Below, piece after piece: positions 1 to 9,499 of a DNA stretch of 64,000 bases. The first letter of the stretch is position 1. Every line of letters starts with the position of its first letter. Below the pieces are notes generated by a model that saw only the letters and a list, made by a program, of their open reading frames with translations, did no database searches and was not told the DNA's origin. Position numbers and translations under genes: made by a program. Origin of the DNA: Desulfobulbaceae bacterium (GTDB taxonomy: Bacteria > Desulfobacterota > Desulfobulbia > Desulfobulbales > SURF-16); NCBI GenBank assembly GCA_020444175.1, contig JAHLLM010000015.1, positions 1-64,000 on the forward strand, in the 5' to 3' direction.

Positions 1-107
1 TTCGGCTCAAAATGCTCATTTACTCCATGTAAACTGTGCTTTTTCGCCTCATTTATCCTTGTCTCCGCTACGCTCGTTACATTTTTCAACAGCCTGCTAG
101 GCAAAAA
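1..107. repeat. 3' part of a dispersed inverted-repeat element
   Basis: The stretch before the first gene ends in TTTTTCAACAGCCTGC (about 88-103). Its complement begins AGGCTGTTGAAAAA, the same terminal sequence seen at 40711. The window therefore seems to open inside a short non-coding repeat whose other end lies outside. It sits directly downstream of the frd/sdh iron-sulfur gene (minus strand), so its hairpin-forming end could also help end that transcript. No coding potential is convincing here. Confidence 0.4.
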
Positions 108-858
108 GTGCTGCTTTGATAAATTCTCTGTTCAGTCTGGCAATGTTGCGTATGGAAATACCTTTTGGACAGGCTGCTTCGCATTCTCGCTCGTTGCTGC
201 AGTTGCCAAAACCTGCCTGGTCCATTGCCTTGACCATATTCAACGCCCGCTCCTGTCGTTCCGGATGTCCCTGGGGCAGGAGGGCCAACTGAGAAACTTT
301 GGCACTGACAAAAAGCATGGCAGAGGCATTGGGGCATGAGGCAACACAGGCCCCGCAGCCGATGCAGGCTGCCGCATCCATAGCCTGTTCCGCTGTTTTC
401 TGGGCAATGGGAATGGCATTGGCATCCGGGGCACCACCTGTATTCACCGAAACATAGCCGCCTGCCTGTATGATCGTATCAAGGCTTGAGCGGTCAACCA
501 CAAGGTCTTTTTCCACCCTGAAGGCCCTGGCGCGAAAGGGTTCGATAACCAACTGATCCCCATCTTTGAAATGGCGCATATGAAGTTGGCAGAGTGTTGT
601 TTCCTTTTCCGGCCCATGGGGCTGGCCGTTCACAACCGCACCGCACATCCCGCAGATTCCTTCCCGGCAGTCGTGGTCAAAAGCAACAGGATCCAGGCCC
701 TCCAGGGTGAGTTTTTCATTCAAAACATCGAGCATTTCCAGAAAAGACATGTCCGTTGATATGCCTTCAAGGCTGTATTCCTGCAGACTGCCTGCGGCGG
801 CATGGTTTTCCTGCCGCCATATTTTCAAGGTAAGGTTTATGTTCCTGGAATTTTGCAT
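97..858 (-). CDS. frdB: Succinate dehydrogenase/fumarate reductase iron-sulfur subunit
   Basis: This is the electron-transfer subunit of a membrane succinate:quinone oxidoreductase or fumarate reductase, passing electrons between the flavoprotein and the quinone-side cytochrome b. The N-terminal plant-ferredoxin-like part carries the [2Fe-2S] motif [11 protein letters not shown]. The C-terminal part carries [13 protein letters not shown] and a later C-x3-CP motif for the [4Fe-4S] and [3Fe-4S] clusters. The open frame runs on upstream to 1095, but that part lies inside the 3' end of the flavoprotein gene. The family length (about 250 aa) and an AGAAGAA-like ribosome site favour the ATG at 858, giving 253 aa. 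It is last in the C-A-B operon. Whether it is called sdhB or frdB depends on the physiological direction, which the sequence does not fix. Confidence 0.93.
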   Translation of the reverse strand: MQNSRNINLTLKIWRQENHAAAGSLQEYSLEGISTDMSFLEMLDVLNEKLTLEGLDPVAFDHDCREGICGMCGAVVNGQPHGPEKETTLCQLHMRHFKDGDQLVIEPFRARAFRVEKDLVVDRSSLDTIIQAGGYVSVNTGGAPDANAIPIAQKTAEQAMDAAACIGCGACVASCPNASAMLFVSAKVSQLALLPQGHPERQERALNMVKAMDQAGFGNCSNERECEAACPKGISIRNIARLNREFIKAALFA

Positions 859-895
859 ATTGATTTCTTCTAACTTCGTCTTTCTTGCTTCCTGG

Positions 896-2809
896 TTATT
901 TATAGCTTCTCTGGCTGGGTGTAACGTTCTCAAAGGTGAGGTGCTCTTTGTGGAGTTCCGGAGGGGACTCTCCCTTATACTCCCAGGCTGAGACATAGGA
1001 GTAGTCCTCGTCGTTGCGTTTGGCTTCATTTTCCTCTGTCTGACTTTCTTCCCTGAGATGACAGCCGCATGATTCCTCACGGTCAAGAGCGTCACGAACC
1101 ATCAGCTCGGCAAATTCAAGAAAATCAGCGACCCGTCCGGCCCTTTCAAGGGACTGATTGAGCTGATTGCCGGACCCGGGAATAAGGACGTTGTTCCAGA
1201 ATTCCTCCCTGATTTCAGGTATCTTTGAAAGCGCTTTTTTTAGGCCGGACTTATTCCTGGCCATACCGCATTCATCCCACAGAAGTTTTCCCAACTCCTT
1301 GTGGATATCATCGGTTGTGCGTTTGCCCTGGATGGCCAGCATTTTTTTGATGCGGTCATCCGCATCTTTCTCGGCTTTTTGAAAAGCGGGAGCATTGACA
1401 GCAGGTTTTTCTTGGGGACATTGGGTCAGATAAGCGGCAATGGTATTCGGTATGACGAAATAGCCATCGGCAAGTCCCTGCATAAGAGCACTTGCTCCAA
1501 GTCTGTTTGCCCCGTGATCGGAGAAGTTGGCCTCGCCAAGGACAAAAAGTCCGGGCACCGTACTCATCAGGTTATAATCAACCCACAGGCCGCCCATGGT
1601 ATAATGGACAGCCGGGTAAATCGTCATGGGCTGCTTTACCGGGTTTTGGTCAGTGATCTTTTCATACATCTGAAAGAGATTGCCGTATTTTTTCAGGATG
1701 GTTTCAATACCATCCCGCTTGATAGCCTCGGCAAAATCAAGGTAAACGGCCAGTCCCGTGTCCCCGACTCCCTTGTTGTTGTCACATTGCTCTTTTGCGT
1801 TGCGGGAGGCGACATCCCGGGGGACAAGGTTGCCGAAACTCGGATACTTGTTCTCAAGGTAATAATCCCTTTCGGATTCAGGGATTTCAGCAGGAGGTCT
1901 GGTATCTCCTTTCTTTTTCGGAACCCATACTCGTCCGTCATTGCGCAGACTCTCGCTCATCAGGGTGAGCTTTGACTGGTAGTCGCCATGGACCGGTATG
2001 CAGGTCGGATGGATCTGGACAAAGCAGGGATTGGCAAAAAAAGCACCTTTTTTATAGGCTCTCCAGGCGGCTGTAACGTTGGAGGCCATGGCGTTTGTTG
2101 AAAGATAATAGGCATTTCCGTAACCGCCGGTTGCAAGAACCACTGCATGGGCCGCATGGGATTCAATGGCCCCGGTGCGCATGTCTCTGGTGATGATGCC
2201 CGCCGCTTTACCCCCATCAAGCACAAGGTCAAGCATTTCCTTTCGTGTTTCCATGGTTACTTTGCCAAGACCTGTCTGACGCATCAAGGCACTGTAAGCG
2301 CCGAGAAGGAGTTGCTGGCCCGTCTGCCCCCGTGCATAAAAAGTACGGGATACCTGGGCTCCGCCAAATGAACGGTTGGCCAGCGTACCGCCGTATTCCC
2401 TTGCAAATGGGACTCCCTGGGCCACGCATTGATCTATTATATTGTTGCTGATCTGGGCCAGACGATAGACATTTGCCTCGCGGGCTCTGAAGTCTCCGCC
2501 TTTAATTGTGTCATAAAACAGCCGGAAGATACTGTCTCCGTCGTTTTGATAATTTTTTGCGGCGTTGATGCCGCCCTGGGCAGCAATACTGTGAGCCCGA
2601 CGGGGACTGTCATGAATTGTAAAAACTTTGACGTTGTAGCCTAGTTCGGCAAGGGTCGCGGCCGCGGAAGCACCTGCCAGGCCGGAACCGACAACAATAA
2701 TATGATATTTTCGTTTATTGGCCGGGTTGACAAGCTTGCCGTCAAAGCGGTGCTTGTCCCATTTTTCAGCCAGAGGTCCAGCCGGTATTTTTGCATCAAG
2801 TTTTATCAT
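896..2809 (-). CDS. frdA: Succinate dehydrogenase/fumarate reductase flavoprotein subunit
   Basis: This 637-aa catalytic subunit interconverts succinate and fumarate with covalently bound FAD. It has the N-terminal dinucleotide-binding glycine motif ([12 protein letters not shown]), the flavin-linking His region [14 protein letters not shown], and the active-site segments HPTCIP and [20 protein letters not shown]. The length and sequence style match the Bacteroidota/Wolinella/deltaproteobacterial type (about 630-650 aa), not E. coli SdhA. It lies 10 bp after the cytochrome b gene and 37 bp before the iron-sulfur gene on the same strand, so all three are probably one transcript. In sulfur-metabolising anaerobes such enzymes serve either the oxidative or the reductive branch of the TCA cycle. 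Confidence 0.95.
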   Translation of the reverse strand: MIKLDAKIPAGPLAEKWDKHRFDGKLVNPANKRKYHIIVVGSGLAGASAAATLAELGYNVKVFTIHDSPRRAHSIAAQGGINAAKNYQNDGDSIFRLFYDTIKGGDFRAREANVYRLAQISNNIIDQCVAQGVPFAREYGGTLANRSFGGAQVSRTFYARGQTGQQLLLGAYSALMRQTGLGKVTMETRKEMLDLVLDGGKAAGIITRDMRTGAIESHAAHAVVLATGGYGNAYYLSTNAMASNVTAAWRAYKKGAFFANPCFVQIHPTCIPVHGDYQSKLTLMSESLRNDGRVWVPKKKGDTRPPAEIPESERDYYLENKYPSFGNLVPRDVASRNAKEQCDNNKGVGDTGLAVYLDFAEAIKRDGIETILKKYGNLFQMYEKITDQNPVKQPMTIYPAVHYTMGGLWVDYNLMSTVPGLFVLGEANFSDHGANRLGASALMQGLADGYFVIPNTIAAYLTQCPQEKPAVNAPAFQKAEKDADDRIKKMLAIQGKRTTDDIHKELGKLLWDECGMARNKSGLKKALSKIPEIREEFWNNVLIPGSGNQLNQSLERAGRVADFLEFAELMVRDALDREESCGCHLREESQTEENEAKRNDEDYSYVSAWEYKGESPPELHKEHLTFENVTPSQRSYK

Positions 2810-2819
2810 GTTTCATTTC

Positions 2820-3455
2820 TTACAATAAAAAATTCGTCAGCATCATGGCGCAGAGAGGAATAAGAATAAATATTCCACTGAGAATAATGGTAACAATCAA
2901 AGAACCAATGTGGAATGTAGAGTCATATTTAGGATGGTTTATTCCAAGAGATTGCAGAAAACTCCAGAAACCGTGGCTGATATGAAGAGCGAGGGCAATC
3001 ATTGCCGTACTGTAAAAAAGTGCATAAAGAGGTTGTTGCAGGGTTGTTTTGACAAGGTCGGAGACCATTACGGAATGCTCGATAAAATGAAATTGAGCAA
3101 GATGGACACAAAGAAAAATAAGGATAATGACCCCGGTGTACGGCATGGTGCGCGAACCAAGAGTACGACCGCCTGACGATTTATCAACCTCATACCGTAC
3201 CGGACGTGCCGAAAAGTTCTGGAAAAACAGGGTGGTTCCCAGGAGAATGTGGACGATAAAAACTCCAAGCAGTCCTAGTTCAAAGAGGGGAATAAGAAAG
3301 CCAAGGGAGTGAAGCTTCTCTGCGTAAGTGTTAAAGGCATTCCTGCCAAAGAAGGTGGTGGCGTTGCCAATGCCGTGAATAATCAGGAACATGCCGAGCA
3401 GCATGCCTGATAAGGCCATGAGACTTTTTTTACCGACAGAGGAAAGAAGAGTCAT
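2820..3455 (-). CDS. frdC: Succinate dehydrogenase/fumarate reductase cytochrome b subunit (b558 family)
   Basis: This 211-aa integral membrane protein anchors the flavoprotein and iron-sulfur subunits and carries the haems that connect them to the quinone pool. About five hydrophobic helices are visible, with conserved-looking histidines in helices (for example IIHGIGNA, FIVHILLG, HLAQFHFIEH, ALHISHGFW) that would supply the axial ligands of a dihaem cytochrome b. It is the first gene of the C-A-B operon. The 800-bp upstream region separates it from the divergent carbonic anhydrase gene and should hold the operon promoter. The family is secure; the direction of the reaction in vivo is not. 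Confidence 0.92.
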   Translation of the reverse strand: MTLLSSVGKKSLMALSGMLLGMFLIIHGIGNATTFFGRNAFNTYAEKLHSLGFLIPLFELGLLGVFIVHILLGTTLFFQNFSARPVRYEVDKSSGGRTLGSRTMPYTGVIILIFLCVHLAQFHFIEHSVMVSDLVKTTLQQPLYALFYSTAMIALALHISHGFWSFLQSLGINHPKYDSTFHIGSLIVTIILSGIFILIPLCAMMLTNFLL

Positions 3456-3625
3456 TCTGTATTATTTCAGTCGTTAAGTGAAGGATGTGAAGTGTGTTTA
3501 GTAAATAATTAACTTATAAACTTAAGTAGTATATATTATTAATTTGAGAATAGCTAGTATAAATACCTATCTGTCAAGGGGTGGACAGATTTTCATATTG
3601 ATCCACTCTATCACAACCGCTAAAA

Positions 3626-3738
3626 ATCGGAGAAACAGATTTTTTTCTGCCGATGCAGTGTCATTGCACCCCGCTTGAAGGGGTATAAAAAATTCTAAGC
3701 CTGTAGAAGGGAACTCCGTTCAATACCCCTTGATGGGG
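3626..3738 (+). ncRNA. Candidate structured leader or small RNA with competing hairpins
   Basis: Hairpin A at 3626-3654 pairs ATCGG/CCGAT and then AGAAA/TTTCT with one bulged G. Hairpin B at 3668-3684 pairs ACCCC/GGGGT. A longer stem pairs AAGGGGTAT (3678-3686) with ATACCCCTT (3723-3731), 9 bp and perfect. Hairpin C (3726-3738) pairs CCCC/GGGG. The long stem excludes B and C, which is the arrangement expected of an attenuator or switch. I match it to no known riboswitch class, and the strand is a guess based on the plus-strand gene downstream. Confidence 0.3.
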
Positions 3739-3927
3739 ACAATATTTTCGATTTTATGTAAGAAACATCCTTAAATACAGATAGTTAGTTGTATGCTGGA
3801 TGAGTCTCCAACTGGATGGCTAAAAATCTCATAAGTGGGCATAAGCGGGAATGGAGCCGCTGATAAGTTTGCATTTTTGAGAGCCTCTTTCATGGTCTAT
3901 GTAGTTCTTCCTATTAGCTGTTTTTAC

Positions 3928-3956
3928 TTGACAAATTCTCTTATCCGCACAATAAA
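3928..3956 (+). promoter_or_regulatory. Possible sigma70-type promoter upstream of the carbonic anhydrase gene
   Basis: TTGACA at 3928-3933 is a perfect -35 box, followed after a 17-bp spacer by AATAAA at 3951-3956, a 4/6 match to the -10 consensus. Transcription from here would give a leader of almost 290 nt before the ATG at 4251. Support is by eye only. Confidence 0.25.
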
Positions 3957-4250
3957 AAGGTGTGTGAATGATTGTTCATTCGTTCGCAAATTAGGCCATG
4001 AATTATTGTGATTACCACTGCATTTCAGTCACTCAAGAGCGATGCCTCACTTTTCCCGTCATTTCGCAGGGGTGTACGAAATTAAGTTTTTCAAAGTTGA
4101 AGATTTCCCCCCCTTTTTTGATTGAAATGATATCAAAAGGAGACCCTTGAGAAAAACGCAAGTTCGGCTGCCTTCTCAATTTGGGCTGATGAGTAGTGGT
4201 AATCAAATTAATTTTTTGCTTACCGCTAATTTTAAAAAGGAGGTTTTCTA

Positions 4251-5039
4251 ATGAGGTTTACGAAGAGTTATGTTGGAGTGGCGCTGTTGGCCGGCTTGGC
4301 ATTGACAGGGAATGCATATGCCAGTGGTGCAAAACATGAAGCCCCGAAAGACGTAAATAAATGTATCGGTGCCGGGCCTCAGGCCCCCCGTGATATAGAC
4401 AAGCACAGCGGAACAAATTCCGTTGTTTTTGAAATGGCCCCTGAGATTTCAGACATGAATCTGTGCAACGTTCATTTCCATCGCAACGCAGAGCATAAAG
4501 CCGCTGCATATTCAACCTTTGTCAAGGACGGGGAACATTCCGGTTGGGCCTGCCAGGATCCGGCACCAGGCCGTCTGGAGCATGAGCATGCCGAATACAA
4601 CGGATGCCAGGGAATTGCTGAAGGCGACACCATTGAGGTGCATTGGGTGTACACAACCTGTGATATCACCAGTCCCGGCGTGACCCCGATGGGCGGCGGA
4701 CTCAATGCCTGTATGACCACGACCTGTTCCAATCCGGAATTAAGGGTTGAGGCAGAGGTTTTTGTCCTGGAGAAAGGCGGCAAAATGAAATTTTCCGATA
4801 CTGCTCCTGTTGCGCACAATGATCCCATCGTCAGTTATACCGGCTCCACAACCGGAACGAGTTTCACCAATGAGCACTGCTCTCCGTTCCAGGTTACCTG
4901 GGATGTCAAAACCACATGCGACACCCTGGATATCGACGATTTCAGCAACTGGTGCAGCACCAACAAGTATAATGACCACCATGCCCATGGTTGCCGTGAG
5001 TTGGTTACACCTGAGAATCTGTTGAGTCCCATCAAGTAA
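4251..5039 (+). CDS. Exported delta-class carbonic anhydrase-like protein
   Basis: The protein resembles delta-class carbonic anhydrases (the CA_like family first known from marine diatoms and dinoflagellates), zinc enzymes that interconvert CO2 and bicarbonate. It is 262 aa with a cleavable signal peptide (about residues 1-24, ending AYA), so it should act in the periplasm or outside. The family-like segments are NLCNVHFHRNAEHKA, the metal-binding-looking His cluster, and EVHWVYTTC. Many paired cysteines fit an oxidised extracytoplasmic protein. The start is fixed by AAGGAGG eight bases before the ATG. It is monocistronic, after a long leader, and faces away from the frd operon. I am confident of export, moderately confident of the family, and have no direct evidence of activity. 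Confidence 0.72.
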   Translation: MRFTKSYVGVALLAGLALTGNAYASGAKHEAPKDVNKCIGAGPQAPRDIDKHSGTNSVVFEMAPEISDMNLCNVHFHRNAEHKAAAYSTFVKDGEHSGWACQDPAPGRLEHEHAEYNGCQGIAEGDTIEVHWVYTTCDITSPGVTPMGGGLNACMTTTCSNPELRVEAEVFVLEKGGKMKFSDTAPVAHNDPIVSYTGSTTGTSFTNEHCSPFQVTWDVKTTCDTLDIDDFSNWCSTNKYNDHHAHGCRELVTPENLLSPIK

Positions 5040-5051
5040 TTGGTCTTTTTT

Positions 5052-5084
5052 CCTGCCTTCCCTGAAAACATCGGGGAGGGCAGG
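5052..5084 (+). terminator. Hairpin after the carbonic anhydrase gene, no clear U-tract
   Basis: CCTGCC...GGCAGG closes a stem that continues with TTCCC/GGGGA around a loop of about 9 nt. It starts 12 bp after the stop codon. A T-run precedes the stem instead of following it, so it is not a textbook intrinsic terminator. It may stabilise the 3' end or end transcription weakly. Confidence 0.4.
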
Positions 5085-5173
5085 AGTCCTGAATCTCTTC
5101 CGTCCGGAAGTTCCTCCACTGCTTTTTGATTTCTCCGTACCGCTGCCAAATTTTTCCTAGACGATATATTGTT

Positions 5174-5215
5174 GTGAGGCGTGAGGCGTGAGGCGTGAGG
5201 CGTGAAGTGTGAGGA
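5174..5215. repeat. Short tandem repeat, 7-bp unit GTGAGGC
   Basis: Four perfect tandem copies of GTGAGGC (5174-5201) are followed by two degenerate copies (GTGAAGT, GTGAGGA). It is non-coding, between convergent genes, and a likely site of slippage between strains. Confidence 0.8.
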
Positions 5216-5225
5216 GTAAAGTCAC

Positions 5226-5362
5226 AGGTTGGGTAGAGCCGGGTTTTAACCCACCTTGTTCTGTTGGATTTCACTGGTTGCCCTCTGTGCTTGATCACCC
5301 GGCCTGTAAAGAGTAAGGCGGAACCCAACGATATGGTGGCATTAGCCCGTTCAACCCAACCT
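5226..5362. repeat. REP-like inverted-repeat element
   Basis: AGGTTGGGT (5226-5234) and ACCCAACCT (5354-5362) form perfect 9-bp terminal inverted repeats around about 120 bp. The ends resemble the GGTTGGGTT...AACCCAACC palindromic repeats that many proteobacteria carry between genes. A related motif (GTTGGGTCGCTCAACC) occurs near 33940. No coding capacity. Confidence 0.45.
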
Positions 5363-5379
5363 ACGGTTCTTGATTGGTG

Positions 5380-6333
5380 CTAAATCATTCCCATTTTCTC
5401 CAGTAACTGGAGCAGTCCGCTTTGTTCAAGGCGCTTCAAACCGGCATTTTTTGCTTCTTTTACCGCTGTTTCGTACTCCGCGCGGGACAGGGGAGTATCA
5501 ATGGGTGGATAATTTCTGGCCTTATAAAGTGGGTGATACTGTTCCATGACATTGACGTACATATCGGTTGATAATGAGGCAAGGAAATGAAAAATTTCTT
5601 TTGATTCCTCTATAAGTCCAGGCATGACGAGGTGGCGGACGAGCACGCCTCTTTCCGCAATGCCTTGGCTGTTAATATGCAGGTCTCCGACCTGGCGATG
5701 CATTTCCGTTATGGCTTTTTTGGCGTTTTCCGGATAATCAGTGGCATTGGCCAGTGTTTTCGCGGAAGATTTTTCCCAGAATTTAAAATCAGGCATGTAA
5801 ATGTCGACTATCCCATCCAGAAGCTGCAGGGTTTCCAGACGGTCATAGCCGCCGCTGTTGTATACAAGGGGAAGGATCAGACCCTTTTCTATGGCAATGG
5901 GCAGGGCTTCGACTATTTGCGGCACAACATGGCTCGGGGTTACCAGGTTGATGTTGTGACATCCCTGTTTCTGCAGACTTATCATAATCGCGGCAAGTTG
6001 GCCGCTGTCCACTTCAACTCCTTCACCATCATGGCTGATCGTGTAATTCTGACAGAAAACACAGCCGAGGTTGCAGTGGCTGAAAAAAATGGTGCCGGAA
6101 CCGCTGGCACCCACCAGAGGTGTTTCTTCGCCAAAATGGGCATTGTAACTGGCAACCATTGCCTTGCGACCTGTCTTGCAGAATCCTTTTTCTCCTGCAA
6201 TCCTGTTCAGCATGCAGTTTCTCGGGCAGAGACTGCATTCTTCAAGTTTTGCCAGGAGCTGGTCTATTCTGTTTTGCAACTCGCCGGAATGGTAGAGTGC
6301 GAGGTAGGATGGGATTTTTTTATGGTTTGCCAT
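5380..6333 (-). CDS. PflX-type radical SAM protein (pyruvate formate-lyase activase homologue)
   Basis: This 317-aa protein is of the COG1313 type, related to glycyl-radical-enzyme activases but of unknown substrate. An N-terminal cysteine cluster (C33, C36, C40, C52) precedes the radical SAM motif C-x3-C-x2-C at C87, C91 and C94 (HCNLGCVFCQN), which binds the [4Fe-4S] cluster that cleaves S-adenosylmethionine. Later segments (LVTPSHVVPQI, YNSGGYDRLETL, DIYMPDFKFW, RHLVMPGL) are typical of this family. It lies 86 bp from the divergent KamA-like radical SAM gene, and the two may share a promoter region. No glycyl-radical enzyme is nearby, so its partner is unknown. Confidence 0.85.
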   Translation of the reverse strand: MANHKKIPSYLALYHSGELQNRIDQLLAKLEECSLCPRNCMLNRIAGEKGFCKTGRKAMVASYNAHFGEETPLVGASGSGTIFFSHCNLGCVFCQNYTISHDGEGVEVDSGQLAAIMISLQKQGCHNINLVTPSHVVPQIVEALPIAIEKGLILPLVYNSGGYDRLETLQLLDGIVDIYMPDFKFWEKSSAKTLANATDYPENAKKAITEMHRQVGDLHINSQGIAERGVLVRHLVMPGLIEESKEIFHFLASLSTDMYVNVMEQYHPLYKARNYPPIDTPLSRAEYETAVKEAKNAGLKRLEQSGLLQLLEKMGMI

Positions 6334-6419
6334 TTGCTGTCTCTGCCAAAGATGATAGTATTCTTGTCTTCTTACTTTTGAAAGGTATCATCTACAAAAA
6401 TAATCCAGGAATTCTTTTC

Positions 6420-7460
6420 ATGCAACGCTGGCAAAATATACTCAAAAAAAGCATCATCCATGGTGCTGATCTACCCTTGCATCTGGGCGGCGCTGATGAG
6501 GGGATTGATCTCACTTCCAGAGTCTATCCCATGAGAATCAACCCCTACTACCTGGGACTTATCCGGGAAAAAAACGATCCCCTCTGGAAACAGGCCGTAC
6601 CCACCTCCGAGGAGCTGCATGATACCGTCTGCATGGAAGATCCTTTAAATGAAGAAAATTTAAGCCCGGTGCCCAATCTGGTTCATAAATATCCGGACCG
6701 TGTGCTTTTTCTGGTTACATCCCAGTGTGCCATGTATTGTCGCTTCTGTACACGTAAGAGAAAGGTCGGAACCAGCCGCATGGTCATCAACCAGGAAAGT
6801 ATTGATGCCGGCATTGATTACATTAGAAGAAATACGCAGATTCGTGATGTTCTTATTTCCGGCGGAGATCCTCTTCTGTTGACAGATGACAGGCTTGCCG
6901 GGATTTTAACGGCCGTAAGGGAAATTCCCACGGTGGAGATCATCCGTATAGGCAGCCGGGTGCCGTGTACGCTGCCCATGCGGGTGACAAAAAAACTTGC
7001 CGCGCTTTTAAAGAAATTTCATCCCTTGTATATCAACACCCATTTCAACCACCCTGCCGAGATCACCCCGGAAGCGGCTCAGGCTTGCAGGCGCCTTGCT
7101 GATGCCGGAATTCCTTTGAGCTGTCAGACTGTGCTGCTCAAGGGGATTAATGATGATGCGGAAACGATGAAAGAGTTGATGCGAAAGCTTTTGACCATAC
7201 GTGTTCGGCCCTATTATCTTTTTCAGGGAGACATGACCCGTGGCACCAATCATTTTCGAACTTCGATACAGACCGGCAAGGAGATACTGAAGTCACTGAT
7301 CGGACATGTTTCAGGCATGGCCATTCCAACCTATGCCGTGGATGCGCCGGGAGGAGGAGGAAAGATTCCCCTTACTCCTGATTTTATCCTGGAGGAAGGG
7401 GATCAGCTTGTCTTTACCAATTATCTCGGCAAGACCTGTTTTTATGACAATGCGGGTTAA
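6420..7460 (+). CDS. KamA-family radical SAM aminomutase
   Basis: This belongs to the lysine 2,3-aminomutase family, radical SAM enzymes that use PLP to move an amino group from the alpha to the beta carbon. The cluster motif C103-AMY-C107-RF-C110 is followed by TRKRKVG, and DVLISGGDPLLL and YINTHFNHPAEIT are family signatures. The C-terminus has DAPGGGGKIPL, the PLP-lysine-containing segment. The frame is open upstream to 6120, but that part is antisense to the PflX gene. The ATG at 6420 (with AGGAAT upstream) gives 346 aa, slightly short for lysine aminomutase (about 410) and close to EpmB size. The substrate could be lysine (for the osmolyte N-epsilon-acetyl-beta-lysine, though no acetyltransferase is adjacent), elongation factor P, or another amino acid. 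Confidence 0.85.
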   Translation: MQRWQNILKKSIIHGADLPLHLGGADEGIDLTSRVYPMRINPYYLGLIREKNDPLWKQAVPTSEELHDTVCMEDPLNEENLSPVPNLVHKYPDRVLFLVTSQCAMYCRFCTRKRKVGTSRMVINQESIDAGIDYIRRNTQIRDVLISGGDPLLLTDDRLAGILTAVREIPTVEIIRIGSRVPCTLPMRVTKKLAALLKKFHPLYINTHFNHPAEITPEAAQACRRLADAGIPLSCQTVLLKGINDDAETMKELMRKLLTIRVRPYYLFQGDMTRGTNHFRTSIQTGKEILKSLIGHVSGMAIPTYAVDAPGGGGKIPLTPDFILEEGDQLVFTNYLGKTCFYDNAG

Positions 7461-7885
7461 AACCGGACCCTGACCTCGACCCAAAGAGCACGGCTCATCA
7501 AAGGGTAATCGTTGGGGATAGAGGCTCCGGAAGGTGCACTCGAGTCATAAGGGCTCGGTTCGCGTATATCTTCATCAAAGAGATTACGCACGGCAAAGGC
7601 CACATCCAGATGCTCATCAATGTTTTTCCGCCTCAAGGTGAGATTGACCAGATCATAGTCGTCTATGTCGTCGCGGGGGTCTCCGTCCTGGCGGTGTCTG
7701 TCGCCTATCCAGAAATATTGGCCATCCAGTGACCACTGGGAGGCGAAATTCCAGTGTGGATTGAGAAAAAACTGCATCTCAGGCGCATCGTGCACGACAT
7801 GATCCACTGTTTTGTTCTCGGAACGCTGATAGGCAAAGTTGGAGCGTAAACGAAACTGTTCACTGAGTTGCCAGTCCATTTCTAT
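7457..7885 (-). pseudogene. C-terminal fragment of a TonB-dependent receptor
   Basis: The reading frame encodes only the last strands of an outer-membrane beta-barrel receptor. It has alternating amphipathic strands, the late motif VAFAVRNLFDEDIREPSP and a terminal aromatic residue (WVEVRVRF), as barrel-assembly signals require. A short ORF starts at the ATG at 7879, but homology-like sequence (EIE just before it) continues a few codons upstream and then meets an in-frame TAA near 7897. No plug domain, signal peptide or ribosome site is present. This is best read as the remains of a receptor whose first 80% was lost. Its 3' end overlaps the KamA stop region. Confidence 0.75.
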
Positions 7886-7964
7886 TTCAACGCCGTCACC
7901 TTGATTTTATTTACAAAATTATATGCGGATAAACGTGCCTGATTATCTGTCAACAAGGCGATTT

Positions 7965-9353
<1,389 letters not shown>

Positions 9354-9499
9354 TCAAAAAAGTGTACCATAGCAGAGATTATCAACCCAAGAAGAAGTTT
9401 TGCAAAATTTAACTTAACCTTCTGAAATCTTTATCTTACAATGACTTCATTATTCTCTTTTTTTTTTAAATCTTCTCTTCGGACTTTATTCTTCTTGAT

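Larger units (their letters stand above)
3456..4250. other. Long structured intergenic region between divergent frd and carbonic anhydrase genes
   Basis: No convincing gene lies in these 795 bp. The first 100 bp are AT-rich and should contain the frdCAB promoter on the minus strand. Positions 3626-3738 hold several hairpins that could pair alternatively (listed separately). Near 3928 a TTGACA box with an AATAAA 17 bp on is a possible plus-strand promoter. An AAGGAGG ribosome site sits just before the carbonic anhydrase start. The long leader is unusual for such a small gene. Confidence 0.6.
5040..5379. other. Repeat-rich intergenic region between convergent genes
   Basis: The stretch holds a GC-rich hairpin at 5052-5084, a 7-bp tandem repeat at 5174-5215 and a 137-bp inverted-repeat-bounded element at 5226-5362. 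It contains no plausible gene. It lies between the 3' ends of the carbonic anhydrase gene (plus) and the radical SAM gene (minus). Confidence 0.6.

Noticed and set aside
859-1095. N-terminal extension of the frdB frame
   Set aside because: Lies within the 3' end of frdA, and iron-sulfur subunits of this type are about 250 aa.
1301-1975. 224-codon plus-strand frame inside frdA
   Set aside because: Antisense shadow of a conserved gene; no ribosome site or protein-like motifs.
3600-3760. Known riboswitch (c-di-GMP GEMM, cobalamin, SAM)
   Set aside because: None of the conserved core sequences of those classes is present; kept only as an unassigned structured region.
5160-5370. CRISPR-like repeats
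   Set aside because: The 7-bp tandem repeat has no spacers and the inverted repeat is single; no cas genes are in the window.
5632-6381. 249-codon plus-strand open frame opposite the PflX gene
   Set aside because: It is fully antisense to a motif-complete radical SAM gene and shows no motif of its own.
6120-6419. 100-codon N-terminal extension of the KamA-like gene
   Set aside because: It is antisense to the PflX coding region and has no family homology; the ATG at 6420 fits the family start.
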